Source: Streptomyces chryseus (GTDB lineage: Bacteria > Actinomycetota > Actinomycetes > Streptomycetales > Streptomycetaceae). Taken from it: DNA of 57,752 bases. Below the pieces are notes generated by a model that made no database searches, was not told the origin of the DNA, and saw only the letters and a program-made list of their open reading frames with translations. Position 1 is the first letter of the stretch; the number at the start of each line of letters is the position of its first letter. Position numbers and translations under genes: made by a program. Shown here piece by piece: positions 41,347-49,204 of this stretch. The stretch is from NCBI RefSeq assembly GCF_014650755.1, contig NZ_BMVO01000032.1, positions 1 through 57,752 of the forward strand, in the 5' to 3' direction.

Positions 41347-42144
41347 TTGGACATCTCCTTCCTCGGCGGACCAAGGCCGCAACGCGGCGTCGGCGTCGTG
41401 GCCCCCTTCGACTTCGCGCTGGACCGGGAACTGTGGCGCTGGGTCCCCGACGAGATCTCGCTGCACCTCACCCGTACCCCGTTCGTCCCCGTCGAGGTCA
41501 GCCTCGATCTGGCCCGGCTCGTCAGCGAGCACGAGACGCTGCGCGAGGCGGTGCGGGCGCTGTGCGCGGTGGCGCCGGAAGTCGTCGCGTACGCCTGTAC
41601 GTCGGGGAGTTTCGTCGGCGGAGTGGCCGGTGAGCGCGCGATGTGCGCGGCGATGACCCAGGCCGGTGAGCTGCCGTCCCTGACCACATCCGGCGCGCTG
41701 CTCGACGCGCTCGCCGCGCTGGGGGCGCGGCGGATCGCGCTGGTCACCCCGTACACCGAATCGGTGACCAGCTCCCTGGAGGAATATCTCGCCCAGGCCG
41801 GGACAGCGGTCACGGGACGCGCTTTCCTCGGACTGACCAGGCACATCTGGAAGGTCCCCTACCGGGATGTGGTCGACATGGCGAGACAGGCGGTGGTGGG
41901 AGCGGCGGACTGCCTCTTCATCAGCTGCACGAACCTGCCGACGTACGACGTGATCCCGCAACTGGAGGCGGAACTGCGGATGCCGGTGCTGTCCGCGAAC
42001 CAGGTCACGATGTGGGCCGCGCTGCGGCGGATCGGCGCCCACGCGGTCGGCCCGTACCAGCGGCTGCTGATCGAGGAGGCACAGCGGGCGCGGCCGCCGG
42101 CGCCGGAGCAGTCCCAGAAACGGCAACAGCAACAAGAGGGGTGA
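41347..42144 (+). CDS. Maleate isomerase/arylmalonate decarboxylase-like protein A (two Cys)
   Basis: The protein has 265 residues from TTG 41347, an uncommon start preceded by CTGGGGG. The Asp/Glu racemase fold carries both catalytic-type cysteines: VVAYACTSGSFVGG (first half) and DCLFISCTNLPTYDV (second half), as in maleate cis-trans isomerase; VLSANQVTMWAALR is also typical. The C-terminus is a Gln-rich tail. It is followed after 2 nt by a paralogue, so the two are expressed together and may form a heteromer. The substrate is probably a dicarboxylate or malonate derivative. Confidence 0.82.
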   Translation: MDISFLGGPRPQRGVGVVAPFDFALDRELWRWVPDEISLHLTRTPFVPVEVSLDLARLVSEHETLREAVRALCAVAPEVVAYACTSGSFVGGVAGERAMCAAMTQAGELPSLTTSGALLDALAALGARRIALVTPYTESVTSSLEEYLAQAGTAVTGRAFLGLTRHIWKVPYRDVVDMARQAVVGAADCLFISCTNLPTYDVIPQLEAELRMPVLSANQVTMWAALRRIGAHAVGPYQRLLIEEAQRARPPAPEQSQKRQQQQEG

Positions 42145-42146
42145 TC

Positions 42147-42866
42147 ATGACAGCGGTCGGGTTTCTCTACCCGGGGCACTCCGCGGAGGACGACTACCCG
42201 CGGATCGAAATGCTGCTCGACAGCGACGTGCGGCTGTCCGTCGTGCACACCGACATCGGCGAGGACGCCCACCGCGTCGACGCCCTCCTGGAGATGGGTT
42301 CGCCCGCCCGTCTGGCGGCCGGGGTGGAGGAGCTGCGGCTCGCGGGCGCGGAGGCGGTGGTGTGGGCCTGCACGAGCGGCAGCTTCGTGCACGGCCCCGA
42401 GGGCGCGCAGGACCAGGTCAGCCTGCTGGCCCAGGCGGCCGGCCTGCCCGCCTCCAGCACGTCGTTCGCCTTCACCCACGCGGTACGGGAGCTGGGCGCG
42501 ACCAGGGTCGCCGTCGCCGCGACGTATCCGGACGACGTGGCGGAGTACTTCGCCGACTTCCTGAAGGCGGCGGACATCGAGGTCCTCGCGACGCTCGGCA
42601 GCGGCGTCGTCACGGCCGCTGAGGCCGGCACCTGGGGCCGGGACGAGGTGCTGGAACTGGCCCGGGCGGGCGACCGTCCCGAGGCGCAGGCGGTCCTGCT
42701 GCCGGACACGGCGCTGCACACGGCGGCGTACCTGCCGGAGCTGGAGGAGGCGCTGGGCAAACCGGTCCTCACCGCGAACCAGGTCACCGTGTGGGAGGCC
42801 CTGCGGCTGGCGGACCGCAGGGTGCGCACGAAGAACCTGGGCGCGCTGTTCGCCCGGGAGGCGTAG
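42147..42866 (+). CDS. Maleate isomerase/arylmalonate decarboxylase-like protein B (second Cys replaced)
   Basis: The protein has 239 residues from ATG 42147, two bases after gene A (GAGGGG upstream). It shares with A the first motif VVWACTSGSFVHG and the C-terminal VLTANQVTVWEALR, but where A has SCTNLPTYD this protein has LLPDTALHTAAY, so the second catalytic Cys is an Asp. A two-base racemase/isomerase mechanism is therefore not available to B alone. It begins GFLYPGHSAEDDYPR, close to the EutA-like group named in ectoine operons. Confidence 0.8.
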   Translation: MTAVGFLYPGHSAEDDYPRIEMLLDSDVRLSVVHTDIGEDAHRVDALLEMGSPARLAAGVEELRLAGAEAVVWACTSGSFVHGPEGAQDQVSLLAQAAGLPASSTSFAFTHAVRELGATRVAVAATYPDDVAEYFADFLKAADIEVLATLGSGVVTAAEAGTWGRDEVLELARAGDRPEAQAVLLPDTALHTAAYLPELEEALGKPVLTANQVTVWEALRLADRRVRTKNLGALFAREA

Positions 42867-42879
42867 GCGCGGGACGGGC

Positions 42880-42908
42880 GGGGGTACGGGGCGCGGCCCC
42901 GTACCCCC
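42880..42908 (+). terminator. Terminator after the isomerase pair
   Basis: A perfect 13-bp stem (42880-42892 with 42896-42908, GGGGGTACGGGGC) and 3-nt loop; no U-tract. Confidence 0.75.
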
Positions 42909-43014
42909 GCACCCCTGGGGCCGGTTCACCCCGGCCGGGGGAATAACCGGAGCCACCCTCCTGTTGGAGCGGTCGTTGTACGAACCGCACCGCACTACGC
43001 AGGAGGACCCACCG

Positions 43015-44079
43015 GTGGACGCGATCCGAGGCACGGCGAGCGGAAGCGCGCCCGTACCCCTTTCCGTACTCGACCTGGCGACGGTGGGCAGCGGCACCAC
43101 CGCCACCGCCGCCCTGCGCACCAGCGTCGGCATCGCCCGCCGGGCGGAGGCGCGCGGCTTCCACCGGTACTGGGTCGCCGAGCACCACTCCATGCCCGGC
43201 GTCGCCAGCTCCTCCCCGGCCGTGATCCTCGCCCACATCGCCGCCCACACCGAGCGCATCCGCCTCGGCTCCGGCGGCGTCATGCTGCCCAACCACGCAC
43301 CGCTGGTCATCGCCGAACAGTTCGGCACCCTCGAAGCCTTCGCGCCCGGCCGCGTCGACCTCGGGCTCGGCCGCGCCCCGGGCACCGACGGCGCCACCGC
43401 CGCCGCCCTGCGCCGCACCGACCGCCTGAACGAGGGGGCCGACGACTTCCCGCAGCAGCTCGCCGAACTGACCCGTTTCCTGGACGACGACTTCCCCGAC
43501 GGCCACCCGTACGCCCGCATCCACGCGGTCCCCGGCCCCGTCCAGGGCCCCGCCGCCCGCCCGCCGATCTGGCTGCTCGGCTCCTCCGGCTTCAGCGCGC
43601 GCCTCGCCGCCACGCTCGGCCTGCCGTTCGCCTTCGCGCACCACTTCTCCGCGCAGAACACCCTTCCGGCGCTCGACCTCTACCGCGAGTCGTTCCGCCC
43701 CTCGGCCGTCCTCGACGCCCCGTACGCCCTCATCGGCGTCTCGGCCCTCGCGGCGGACGACGAGACGGAAGCCCGCCGCCAGGTCCTGACCGGCGCCCTG
43801 TCGATGGTCCGCCTGCGCACCGGCCGCCCGGGGCTGATACCGACGCCGGAGGAGGCGGCGGCGTACGCGTTCAGCCCCCTGGAGCGGGAGTTCGTCGACA
43901 GCTGGCTCGGCAACGTCGTCCACGGCACGCCGGACGCCGTCCGTTCGGGTCTCGACGACCTGGCCAAGCGCACCGGCGCCGACGAACTCATGATCACGGC
44001 CAACGCCCACAGTGGCGACGCCCGCCTGCGCTCATACGAACTCATCGCGGACGCGTACGGCCTGCCCCACCTCGGCTGA
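43015..44079 (+). CDS. LLM-class flavin-dependent oxidoreductase (luciferase-like)
   Basis: The protein has 354 residues from GTG 43015 with AGGAGG 8 nt upstream; the frame opens earlier but without a site. The bacterial luciferase-like TIM barrel includes PLSVLDLATVGSG, YWVAEHHSMPGVASSSP, RIRLGSGGVMLPNHAPLVIAE, and GRVDLGLGRAPGTD; these sequences define the MsnO8/alkanal monooxygenase-like group. It uses reduced flavin for monooxygenation or dehydrogenation. The substrate is unknown. It converges on cdgA with only 9 nt between stops. Confidence 0.88.
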   Translation: MDAIRGTASGSAPVPLSVLDLATVGSGTTATAALRTSVGIARRAEARGFHRYWVAEHHSMPGVASSSPAVILAHIAAHTERIRLGSGGVMLPNHAPLVIAEQFGTLEAFAPGRVDLGLGRAPGTDGATAAALRRTDRLNEGADDFPQQLAELTRFLDDDFPDGHPYARIHAVPGPVQGPAARPPIWLLGSSGFSARLAATLGLPFAFAHHFSAQNTLPALDLYRESFRPSAVLDAPYALIGVSALAADDETEARRQVLTGALSMVRLRTGRPGLIPTPEEAAAYAFSPLEREFVDSWLGNVVHGTPDAVRSGLDDLAKRTGADELMITANAHSGDARLRSYELIADAYGLPHLG

Positions 44080-44088
44080 GCGCGAGCG

Positions 44089-45942
44089 TCAGACCCGCAG
44101 GCCCGGCCGGTCCTGCGGGCTGACGGCGATCATCGCCGCGATCCGCTCCGGCGTCACCGCCCGCGAGTACAGCCACCCCTGCCCCGTGTCGCACCCGATC
44201 CGGCGCAGCCGCGCCGCCTGCCCCGAGGTCTCCACGCACTCGGCCGTGACGGTCAGCCCCAGCCGGTGCGCGAGCTGCACCAGCGCTTCGACGATCGTTT
44301 CGTCAGCCGGGTTGGCGTGCGCCTCGTCCTGGAAGCCGCGGACGAACGACCCGTCCAGCTTGAGCACCGACACGGGCAGCCGGCTCAGGTACGCGAGGTT
44401 CGAGTAGCCGGTCCCGAAGTCGTCGATGGCGATGTGCACGCCCATGTCGCTCAGCGCCTGAAGGGCCTGGAGCGGCCGTCCCGCCGAGCCCATCACCGCC
44501 GATTCGGTGAGCTCCAGTTGCAGCAGGTTCGGCGCGAGCCCCGTCTCGGCGAGGATCCCGGCGACGTCCGCGACCAGGTCGGAGTCCCACACCTGGCGTA
44601 CGGCGACGTTGACGCTGACGAAGATCGGCGGCGTGCCGGGGTGCGCGATCTGCCACTGCCGGGCCTGCCGGCAGGCGGTCCGCAGCACCCACCGGCCGAG
44701 CTGGACGATCGAGCCGTCCTCCTCGGCGATGGAGATGAACCGATTCGGCGCGAGTGTTCCGAACTGCGGGTGTTCCCAGCGCACGAGCGCCTCCACGCCG
44801 CGCACGCCGCCGCCCTCCAGGTCCACCAGCGGCTGGTACTCCAGGGTGAACTCGCCCCGTTCGACAGCCGGGCGCAGCGTGCTCGACAGGGCCTGACGGG
44901 TCATCCGGTGGGCGTTGCGCTCGGGGTCGAACAGCGTCCAGCGCGCCTTGCCGTCCGCCTTCGCCCAGTACAGCGTGGTGTCCGCCGCCTGCATCAGGCC
45001 GGTCGCCGTCGTCCCGGCTGCGGCCCGTTCCACGACGCCGATGGACGCGGACACCGCCAGGCGCTGCCCGGCGAGGTCGAACGGCTGCTGGAGCGCGGTC
45101 AGTACGGACTGGGCGAGGTCGGCGAGCTGTTCCGTACCGGTGGAGTCCTCGACCAGCAGGGCGAACTCGTCGCCGCCGAGCCGCGCGACCAGGTGGCCGC
45201 CGGCCCGCGCGTAGCCGTACTGGTCGGCGCACCGGGCCAGCCGTGAGGCGACGGCGGTCAGCAGCCGGTCGCCGACGCGGTGGCCGAGGGTGTCGTTGAC
45301 GGCCTTGAAGCCGTCGAGGTCGAGATAGCAGACGCCGATCCGGCCCGTGCCGCCGTCGTCGTACGCGGAGTTCTCCAGCGCGGCGGTGAGGCGCTCGAAG
45401 AAGAGCGTGCGGTTGGGCAGGCGCGTCACCGGGTCGTGCATCTGGAGATGGCGCAGCCTGGCCTGCAGTTCGCGCCGGTCGCTGGTGTCCGCGACCGACA
45501 GCAGGACGGTGCCGCTGTCCGGTACGGGCGTGGCGGTCACCTCGGCCCACAGCGAGCGCCCGTCGAAGTGCTTGAGCCGGCGCGTGCAGCGGAAGCGGGC
45601 GCGCCGGCCGGCGAGGACTTCCAGGTAGGCGTGGAAGCTGCGGGCGTCGGACGCAAGGTCCAGGAGGTCCGCGGCGGACTGCTCGCGCAACTGGAGGGCG
45701 TCGGTGCCGAGGATCTGGCCGAGGGAGGGGTTGGCGGTGACGACCAGGCCCTCGCGGTCCACCACGGCCATGGCGAGGTGCGCGGCGTTGAAGGCGGCCC
45801 GGTAGTCGTGCCGGTCGGACACGTCGCGCGGCGCGGACCCGCCGTGCGGCGCGGACACCGGACGACTGGTGGCGTTACTCTGTGTGACGGTCGGTCGGAC
45901 GGCATCGGGGGCTGAACCGGGTTTTTCGGAGGTTCCGCTCAC
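44089..45942 (-). CDS. cdgA: PAS-GGDEF-EAL cyclic di-GMP enzyme (CdgA-like)
   Basis: The protein has 617 residues if read from GTG 45942, which has CGGGAG about 7 nt upstream; the frame extends to ATG 46128 without a clear site. The PAS domain lies at about 50-170 (AAFNAAHLAMAVVDREGLVV). The diguanylate cyclase domain has an intact active site LGGDEFALL and YLDLDGFKAVND. The phosphodiesterase domain has GVEALVRW, LELTES, IDDFGTGYS, LKLDGSFV and AECVET, so both halves look competent. The architecture and the flanking BldD boxes match CdgA, a BldD target whose overexpression blocks development in S. coelicolor. The symbol is from memory of that gene. Confidence 0.85.
   Translation of the reverse strand: MSGTSEKPGSAPDAVRPTVTQSNATSRPVSAPHGGSAPRDVSDRHDYRAAFNAAHLAMAVVDREGLVVTANPSLGQILGTDALQLREQSAADLLDLASDARSFHAYLEVLAGRRARFRCTRRLKHFDGRSLWAEVTATPVPDSGTVLLSVADTSDRRELQARLRHLQMHDPVTRLPNRTLFFERLTAALENSAYDDGGTGRIGVCYLDLDGFKAVNDTLGHRVGDRLLTAVASRLARCADQYGYARAGGHLVARLGGDEFALLVEDSTGTEQLADLAQSVLTALQQPFDLAGQRLAVSASIGVVERAAAGTTATGLMQAADTTLYWAKADGKARWTLFDPERNAHRMTRQALSSTLRPAVERGEFTLEYQPLVDLEGGGVRGVEALVRWEHPQFGTLAPNRFISIAEEDGSIVQLGRWVLRTACRQARQWQIAHPGTPPIFVSVNVAVRQVWDSDLVADVAGILAETGLAPNLLQLELTESAVMGSAGRPLQALQALSDMGVHIAIDDFGTGYSNLAYLSRLPVSVLKLDGSFVRGFQDEAHANPADETIVEALVQLAHRLGLTVTAECVETSGQAARLRRIGCDTGQGWLYSRAVTPERIAAMIAVSPQDRPGLRV
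45875..45887. promoter_or_regulatory. BldD box, within the cdgA 5' coding region
   Basis: TTACTCTGTGTGA fits the BldD consensus TNACNCWGNGTNA at every defined position. It falls 55-67 nt inside cdgA if translation begins at 45942, or just upstream if it begins at the in-frame GTG 45858. Confidence 0.7.
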
Positions 45943-46163
45943 CGCTCGCTCCCGCAGGGCATTGATCGCGTACAGATGTTCGTCGGGGTCGTCGGCGGGG
46001 TGGAGAGCCCCCAAGGGGCGGTCTCCACGCAGGAAAGTGTGCCGATCATAGAGGCTGTCGGCAGGGCCGTTCCAGCTACACCGCCGTGACGCGAAGCACC
46101 CGGGGCTCGCGGACGATCGTTTCTGCACAGGTGCGCCTTGCGGTGTTCCTCCGTGATTGATTG

Positions 46164-46176
46164 TGACTTTCCGTGA
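46164..46176. promoter_or_regulatory. BldD box in the cdgA/metalloprotease intergenic region
   Basis: TGACTTTCCGTGA fits the TNAC-N5-GTNA half-site rule. It lies between cdgA (leftward) and the metalloprotease (rightward), 220 nt before GTG 45942, and could act on both. Confidence 0.6.
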
Positions 46177-46310
46177 TCTCGTCGGGGTGTCGGACTATCG
46201 ACCGCCCCCTGAGGCCCGGTCACCCGTGTGGGGCAGTGGAACAGGGCATACGTCATGAAAACGCAACAATGTGGGTGGCGTGCCCCGTATTTCCGCACCC
46301 GGAGGTCGAC

Positions 46311-47573
46311 GTGGTCCGCCAGCAGACACCCGGGGGAGCCGACCGGTCCAGCCGAAGCCGCCGCGAACGTCTGCGCAGTACGGCCGCCGTCTTCACCTCC
46401 CTCACGGCGCTCGCCGCCACCTCGCTCGTCGCGGGCCCCGCCGTCGCGGCGCGCGGCGACGGCCCGTGCGTGCTGACGCGCACCGCGGCGCACCACTCGC
46501 TGGGCCTCGACACCTGGAACCCGGCCTACCCGCGCCCCGTGAACACCCTCGACGCCGTCATGATCTTCCTGGCCTTCCCGGACTCCGCGCCCACCACCAC
46601 CCCGGAGGAACTGGCCGCCGACTACTTCCCCGCGACCAGTGACTTCTTCCGCCGGGCCTCGTACGGGAGGTTCGCGCTCCGGCCGCATCCGCAGCGCGAG
46701 TGGGTCGAGATGCCGCAGGACTCCACGGCGTACGGCATAGAGCGCGACTGGGACGCGGGGCGGCGTACCGCCTACCTGCGCGACGCGGTGGCGGCGGCGG
46801 ACGAGCAGGTCGACTTCCGGCGGTACGACATCGTCTACCTCATCGCGGACCCGGACGCGCCGGGCGTCGACTCCGACGCGACGAAGGTCGTCAACTTCGA
46901 CAAGCCGCTGCGCGCCGACGGCCAGGGCATCCGGCGCATCGTCACCGTCTTCGAGCAGCACCCGCCGGACCGCAACGTGCTGGCCCACGAGACGGGGCAC
47001 GTCTTCGACCTGCCGGACCTCTACCACCGGCCGGTGGACGGCAAGGGCGACTGGGACACGTACGTCGGCGACTGGGACGTGATGGGCAGCCAGTTCGGGC
47101 TCGCGCCGGAACTCTTCGGCTGGCACAAGTGGAAGCTCGGCTGGCTGGACCGCCGGCAGGTGGCCTGCGTGCCGGCGGACGGCTCGACCCACCTCACCCT
47201 GGAACCGCTGTCGGCGGATCCGCCGCGCGGGGCGAGGGGCGGCACGCGGCTCGCGGTCGTACCGACGGGCAAGGACAGCGTGCTCGCGATCGAGGCGCGC
47301 GGCGGGTCCGGCAACGACGAGTCGCTGTGCACGGAGGGCGTGCTGATCTACCGGGTCCGCAACGGGGCTGCCTCGGGCGGCGGACCGATCGAGGTCGTGG
47401 ACGCCCACCCCCAGAGCGAGGCCTGCTGGGACCGGTCCGTCTACCCGCCGCTGGCGGACGCGCCGGTACTGGAGGGGGAGACGTTCACGGTGCCGGGCGA
47501 GGGGACACGGGTGGAGGTGGCGGAGCGCACCCGGTCGGGGGCGTGGACGGTGCGGATCACGCCGGGGGTGTGA
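46311..47573 (+). CDS. Secreted M6-type (immune inhibitor A-like) metalloprotease
   Basis: The protein has 420 residues from GTG 46311, set by GGAGG (46301-46305) 5 nt upstream; the frame opens earlier (ATG 46269). A Sec signal (TAAVFTSLTALAATSLVAGPAVAA) precedes the catalytic domain with the zinc motif VLAHETGHVFDLPDLYH (HExGHxxDLPD) and the Met-turn-like DWDVMGSQFG. M6 domain proteins degrade extracellular proteins; the length is that of the short form without a C-terminal MAM or PKD domain. A terminator follows. Confidence 0.87.
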   Translation: MVRQQTPGGADRSSRSRRERLRSTAAVFTSLTALAATSLVAGPAVAARGDGPCVLTRTAAHHSLGLDTWNPAYPRPVNTLDAVMIFLAFPDSAPTTTPEELAADYFPATSDFFRRASYGRFALRPHPQREWVEMPQDSTAYGIERDWDAGRRTAYLRDAVAAADEQVDFRRYDIVYLIADPDAPGVDSDATKVVNFDKPLRADGQGIRRIVTVFEQHPPDRNVLAHETGHVFDLPDLYHRPVDGKGDWDTYVGDWDVMGSQFGLAPELFGWHKWKLGWLDRRQVACVPADGSTHLTLEPLSADPPRGARGGTRLAVVPTGKDSVLAIEARGGSGNDESLCTEGVLIYRVRNGAASGGGPIEVVDAHPQSEACWDRSVYPPLADAPVLEGETFTVPGEGTRVEVAERTRSGAWTVRITPGV

Positions 47574-47594
47574 GGCACGGCGTACGGGCGACGA

Positions 47595-47624
47595 AAAAGC
47601 CCCCCGCTTCCGCGAGGGGCTTTT
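47595..47624. terminator. Terminator at the island boundary
   Basis: AAAAGCCCCCCGC (47595-47607) pairs with GCGAGGGGCTTTT (47612-47624) with one mismatch around TTCC. It closes the metalloprotease gene and, on the minus strand, was the terminator of the now broken tRNA-Lys; the same design stands at 34224-34251. Confidence 0.88.
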
Positions 47625-47632
47625 CCCGTCTG

Positions 47633-47676
47633 TGCGCCGCCAGGGACTCGAACCCCGGACCCGCTGATCAGGAGTC
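47633..47676 (-). other. 3' fragment of tRNA-Lys, probable attachment site and left edge of the island
   Basis: 36 nt (47633-47668) are identical to the 3' half of the tRNA-Lys genes at 28948 and 34258: discriminator, 3' acceptor strand, complete T-arm and the 3' strand of the anticodon stem. Similarity continues with two mismatches to 47676 and then stops; the D-arm and 5' half are absent. This is the footprint left when an integrative element inserts in a tRNA 3' half and rebuilds the intact gene at its far end, which would lie beyond 57752. Confidence 0.75.
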
Positions 47677-47857
47677 CGATGGATGACGAGTCGGACGGTG
47701 CCGAATGATGCCGGGCCGGGCCGTTTCCGCAGGTCAACCGGTGTCAGTCCGTATCGGCCCGAACCGGTTCTCGACGGGGTGGTTCGGCGCGGCCGTTAGC
47801 CCCGCGCTAGCACGGCTTCGTCGGGCGACTGTGGCCCTGGTGCTGGGGGGAACAGTC

Positions 47858-48973
47858 ATGAAGCTGCCCGCTTATGACCTCTACGCGGTGCTCGGCGTCC
47901 GCCCTGACGCTGATCTCGACACCATCCGCCGGGCGCATCGCGCCTGCGTGCGTCACGCTCACCCAGACCGTCGTCCGGAGGTAGACGCGGCCCGCGCCCA
48001 TGAAGACATGGTGCGGATCAGCATGGCTTGGGCAGTTCTCATCGACCCACGTACGCGTGCCGAATGCGACGCGTCATCGCCTCCTCCACCACAACCCCGA
48101 CCACGCCTCGTGATGTGTCAGCCGCAGCAGGTCGACTTCGGTGAGGTACCCATCGGCCAGACACCGGCCGATCAACTCGTCCTCTTCCATTTCGATGACT
48201 TCTCGACCATCCGCTCCTGGCGGCTCCTGGATGAAGGGGGCGTCTGCTGGGTGGCCGAACCGGTACCGCAGCCGCAGCTTCAGACGCGTCTGACAGTCCG
48301 GCTGCGCGGCCGGCCAGTGCCGTCAGACGCACCCACGCGTGTCTGGGATCAACTCCTCCGCATCCAGCTGGACGAGGTCACTGCCTCGCTTCGAGTTACG
48401 GCCACCATCACGGCGGCCCCCATGTCGATGCGCCTGGGCCGGCTGATCGTTGTCTTGGCGGCAGTCCTGAGCGTCATCCTGGGCGTGGTGATTGCCAGGG
48501 GAGCGGGCGAGCCACCTTGGTCAGACTCTGAGCAACCAAGGTCGAGGGCCGCCGCGGAGGCACCGGAGCGTCTCTCTGCGCCTGCCAATGGTCCTGGCAC
48601 GGTGGTCTGGCGGGTGCCAGGGGTTGCAGACTTGCCCCCGACTCCCGTCTCCTCAGTGCCGCCTGTGGCACTGACCGATGACACGCTCTACGAGAGCAAC
48701 ACAACCTTTTCCACCGGATTCATCCGGGCCATCGACACCCGCTCGGGCCGAGTGCGCTGGACGGCCACGACCGCCGGCCTATCTGCGAACTGGACGCCCG
48801 TGCCGTTCCTCAGCGGCAGCGTTGTCGTCGGGTCGGACAATAGCGGCATCTTCGCGTTGAGCGCCCAGAACGGCCATGAACAATGGCGGCGAGACTGGTA
48901 CTACAGCCGGAGATCTTGTGACGGGGGCCGTGTGGTGTCGTTGACCGGGCATGATGCTGGGTCTGACGGCTGA
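47858..48973 (+). CDS. J-domain membrane protein with truncated PQQ-type propeller
   Basis: Read from ATG 47858 (GGGGGG 7 nt upstream). The N-terminal J-domain has YDLYAVLGVRPDADLDTIRRAH and an HPD motif (RHAHPDRRPEV), so it could stimulate an Hsp70. A middle beta-rich region (about 80-175, VDFGEVPIGQTPADQLVL) is followed by one membrane helix (LIVVLAAVLSVILGVVIA). The outer part shows PQQ-like repeat signatures (AIDTRSGRVRW and GIFALSAQNGHEQW). The propeller stops after about two blades; from about residue 348 the frame runs into sequence of an IS701-type element, so the gene is truncated. Confidence 0.72.
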   Translation: MKLPAYDLYAVLGVRPDADLDTIRRAHRACVRHAHPDRRPEVDAARAHEDMVRISMAWAVLIDPRTRAECDASSPPPPQPRPRLVMCQPQQVDFGEVPIGQTPADQLVLFHFDDFSTIRSWRLLDEGGVCWVAEPVPQPQLQTRLTVRLRGRPVPSDAPTRVWDQLLRIQLDEVTASLRVTATITAAPMSMRLGRLIVVLAAVLSVILGVVIARGAGEPPWSDSEQPRSRAAAEAPERLSAPANGPGTVVWRVPGVADLPPTPVSSVPPVALTDDTLYESNTTFSTGFIRAIDTRSGRVRWTATTAGLSANWTPVPFLSGSVVVGSDNSGIFALSAQNGHEQWRRDWYYSRRSCDGGRVVSLTGHDAGSDG

Positions 48974-49160
48974 GCAGATAGCCGAGTGGGATGCCGAACT
49001 GTCCGCGTTGACCCGTTCGTTGGGGTATTTGTTCAACCGGCCGGAGCCTCGGGTGGTGTTCGCGCAGTTCATCGAGGGGCTGCTGGCGGAGCTGCCGAAG
49101 AAAAACGGGTGGACGTTGTCCGAGCGGGCCGGGCATGTGACCGCGGACCGGATGCAGTGA
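48951..49160 (+). pseudogene. IS701-type transposase, N-terminal fragment
   Basis: 69 codons from ATG 48951: AEWDAELSALTRSLGYLFNRPEPR then LLAELPKKNGWTLSERAGHVTADRMQ, the conserved start of IS701-family transposases (RPEPRxxFxxYLxGLLxxLPRKNGWxLAE). The frame stops where the DDE domain should begin, next to the IS5-type element. Its insertion truncated the J-domain gene. Confidence 0.75.
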
Positions 49161-49204
49161 ACCTCTTCCAACCTGACGGGTGGTTGGATCGGCGCCCTGG
49201 TGGC

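Noticed and set aside
47666..47676. A functional tRNA-Arg(CCT) at the fragment, suggested by the loop CTCCTGA
   Set aside because: The 5' anticodon stem (TCGGA) does not pair with TCAGC and there is no D-arm or 5' acceptor strand; it is a broken tRNA-Lys end.
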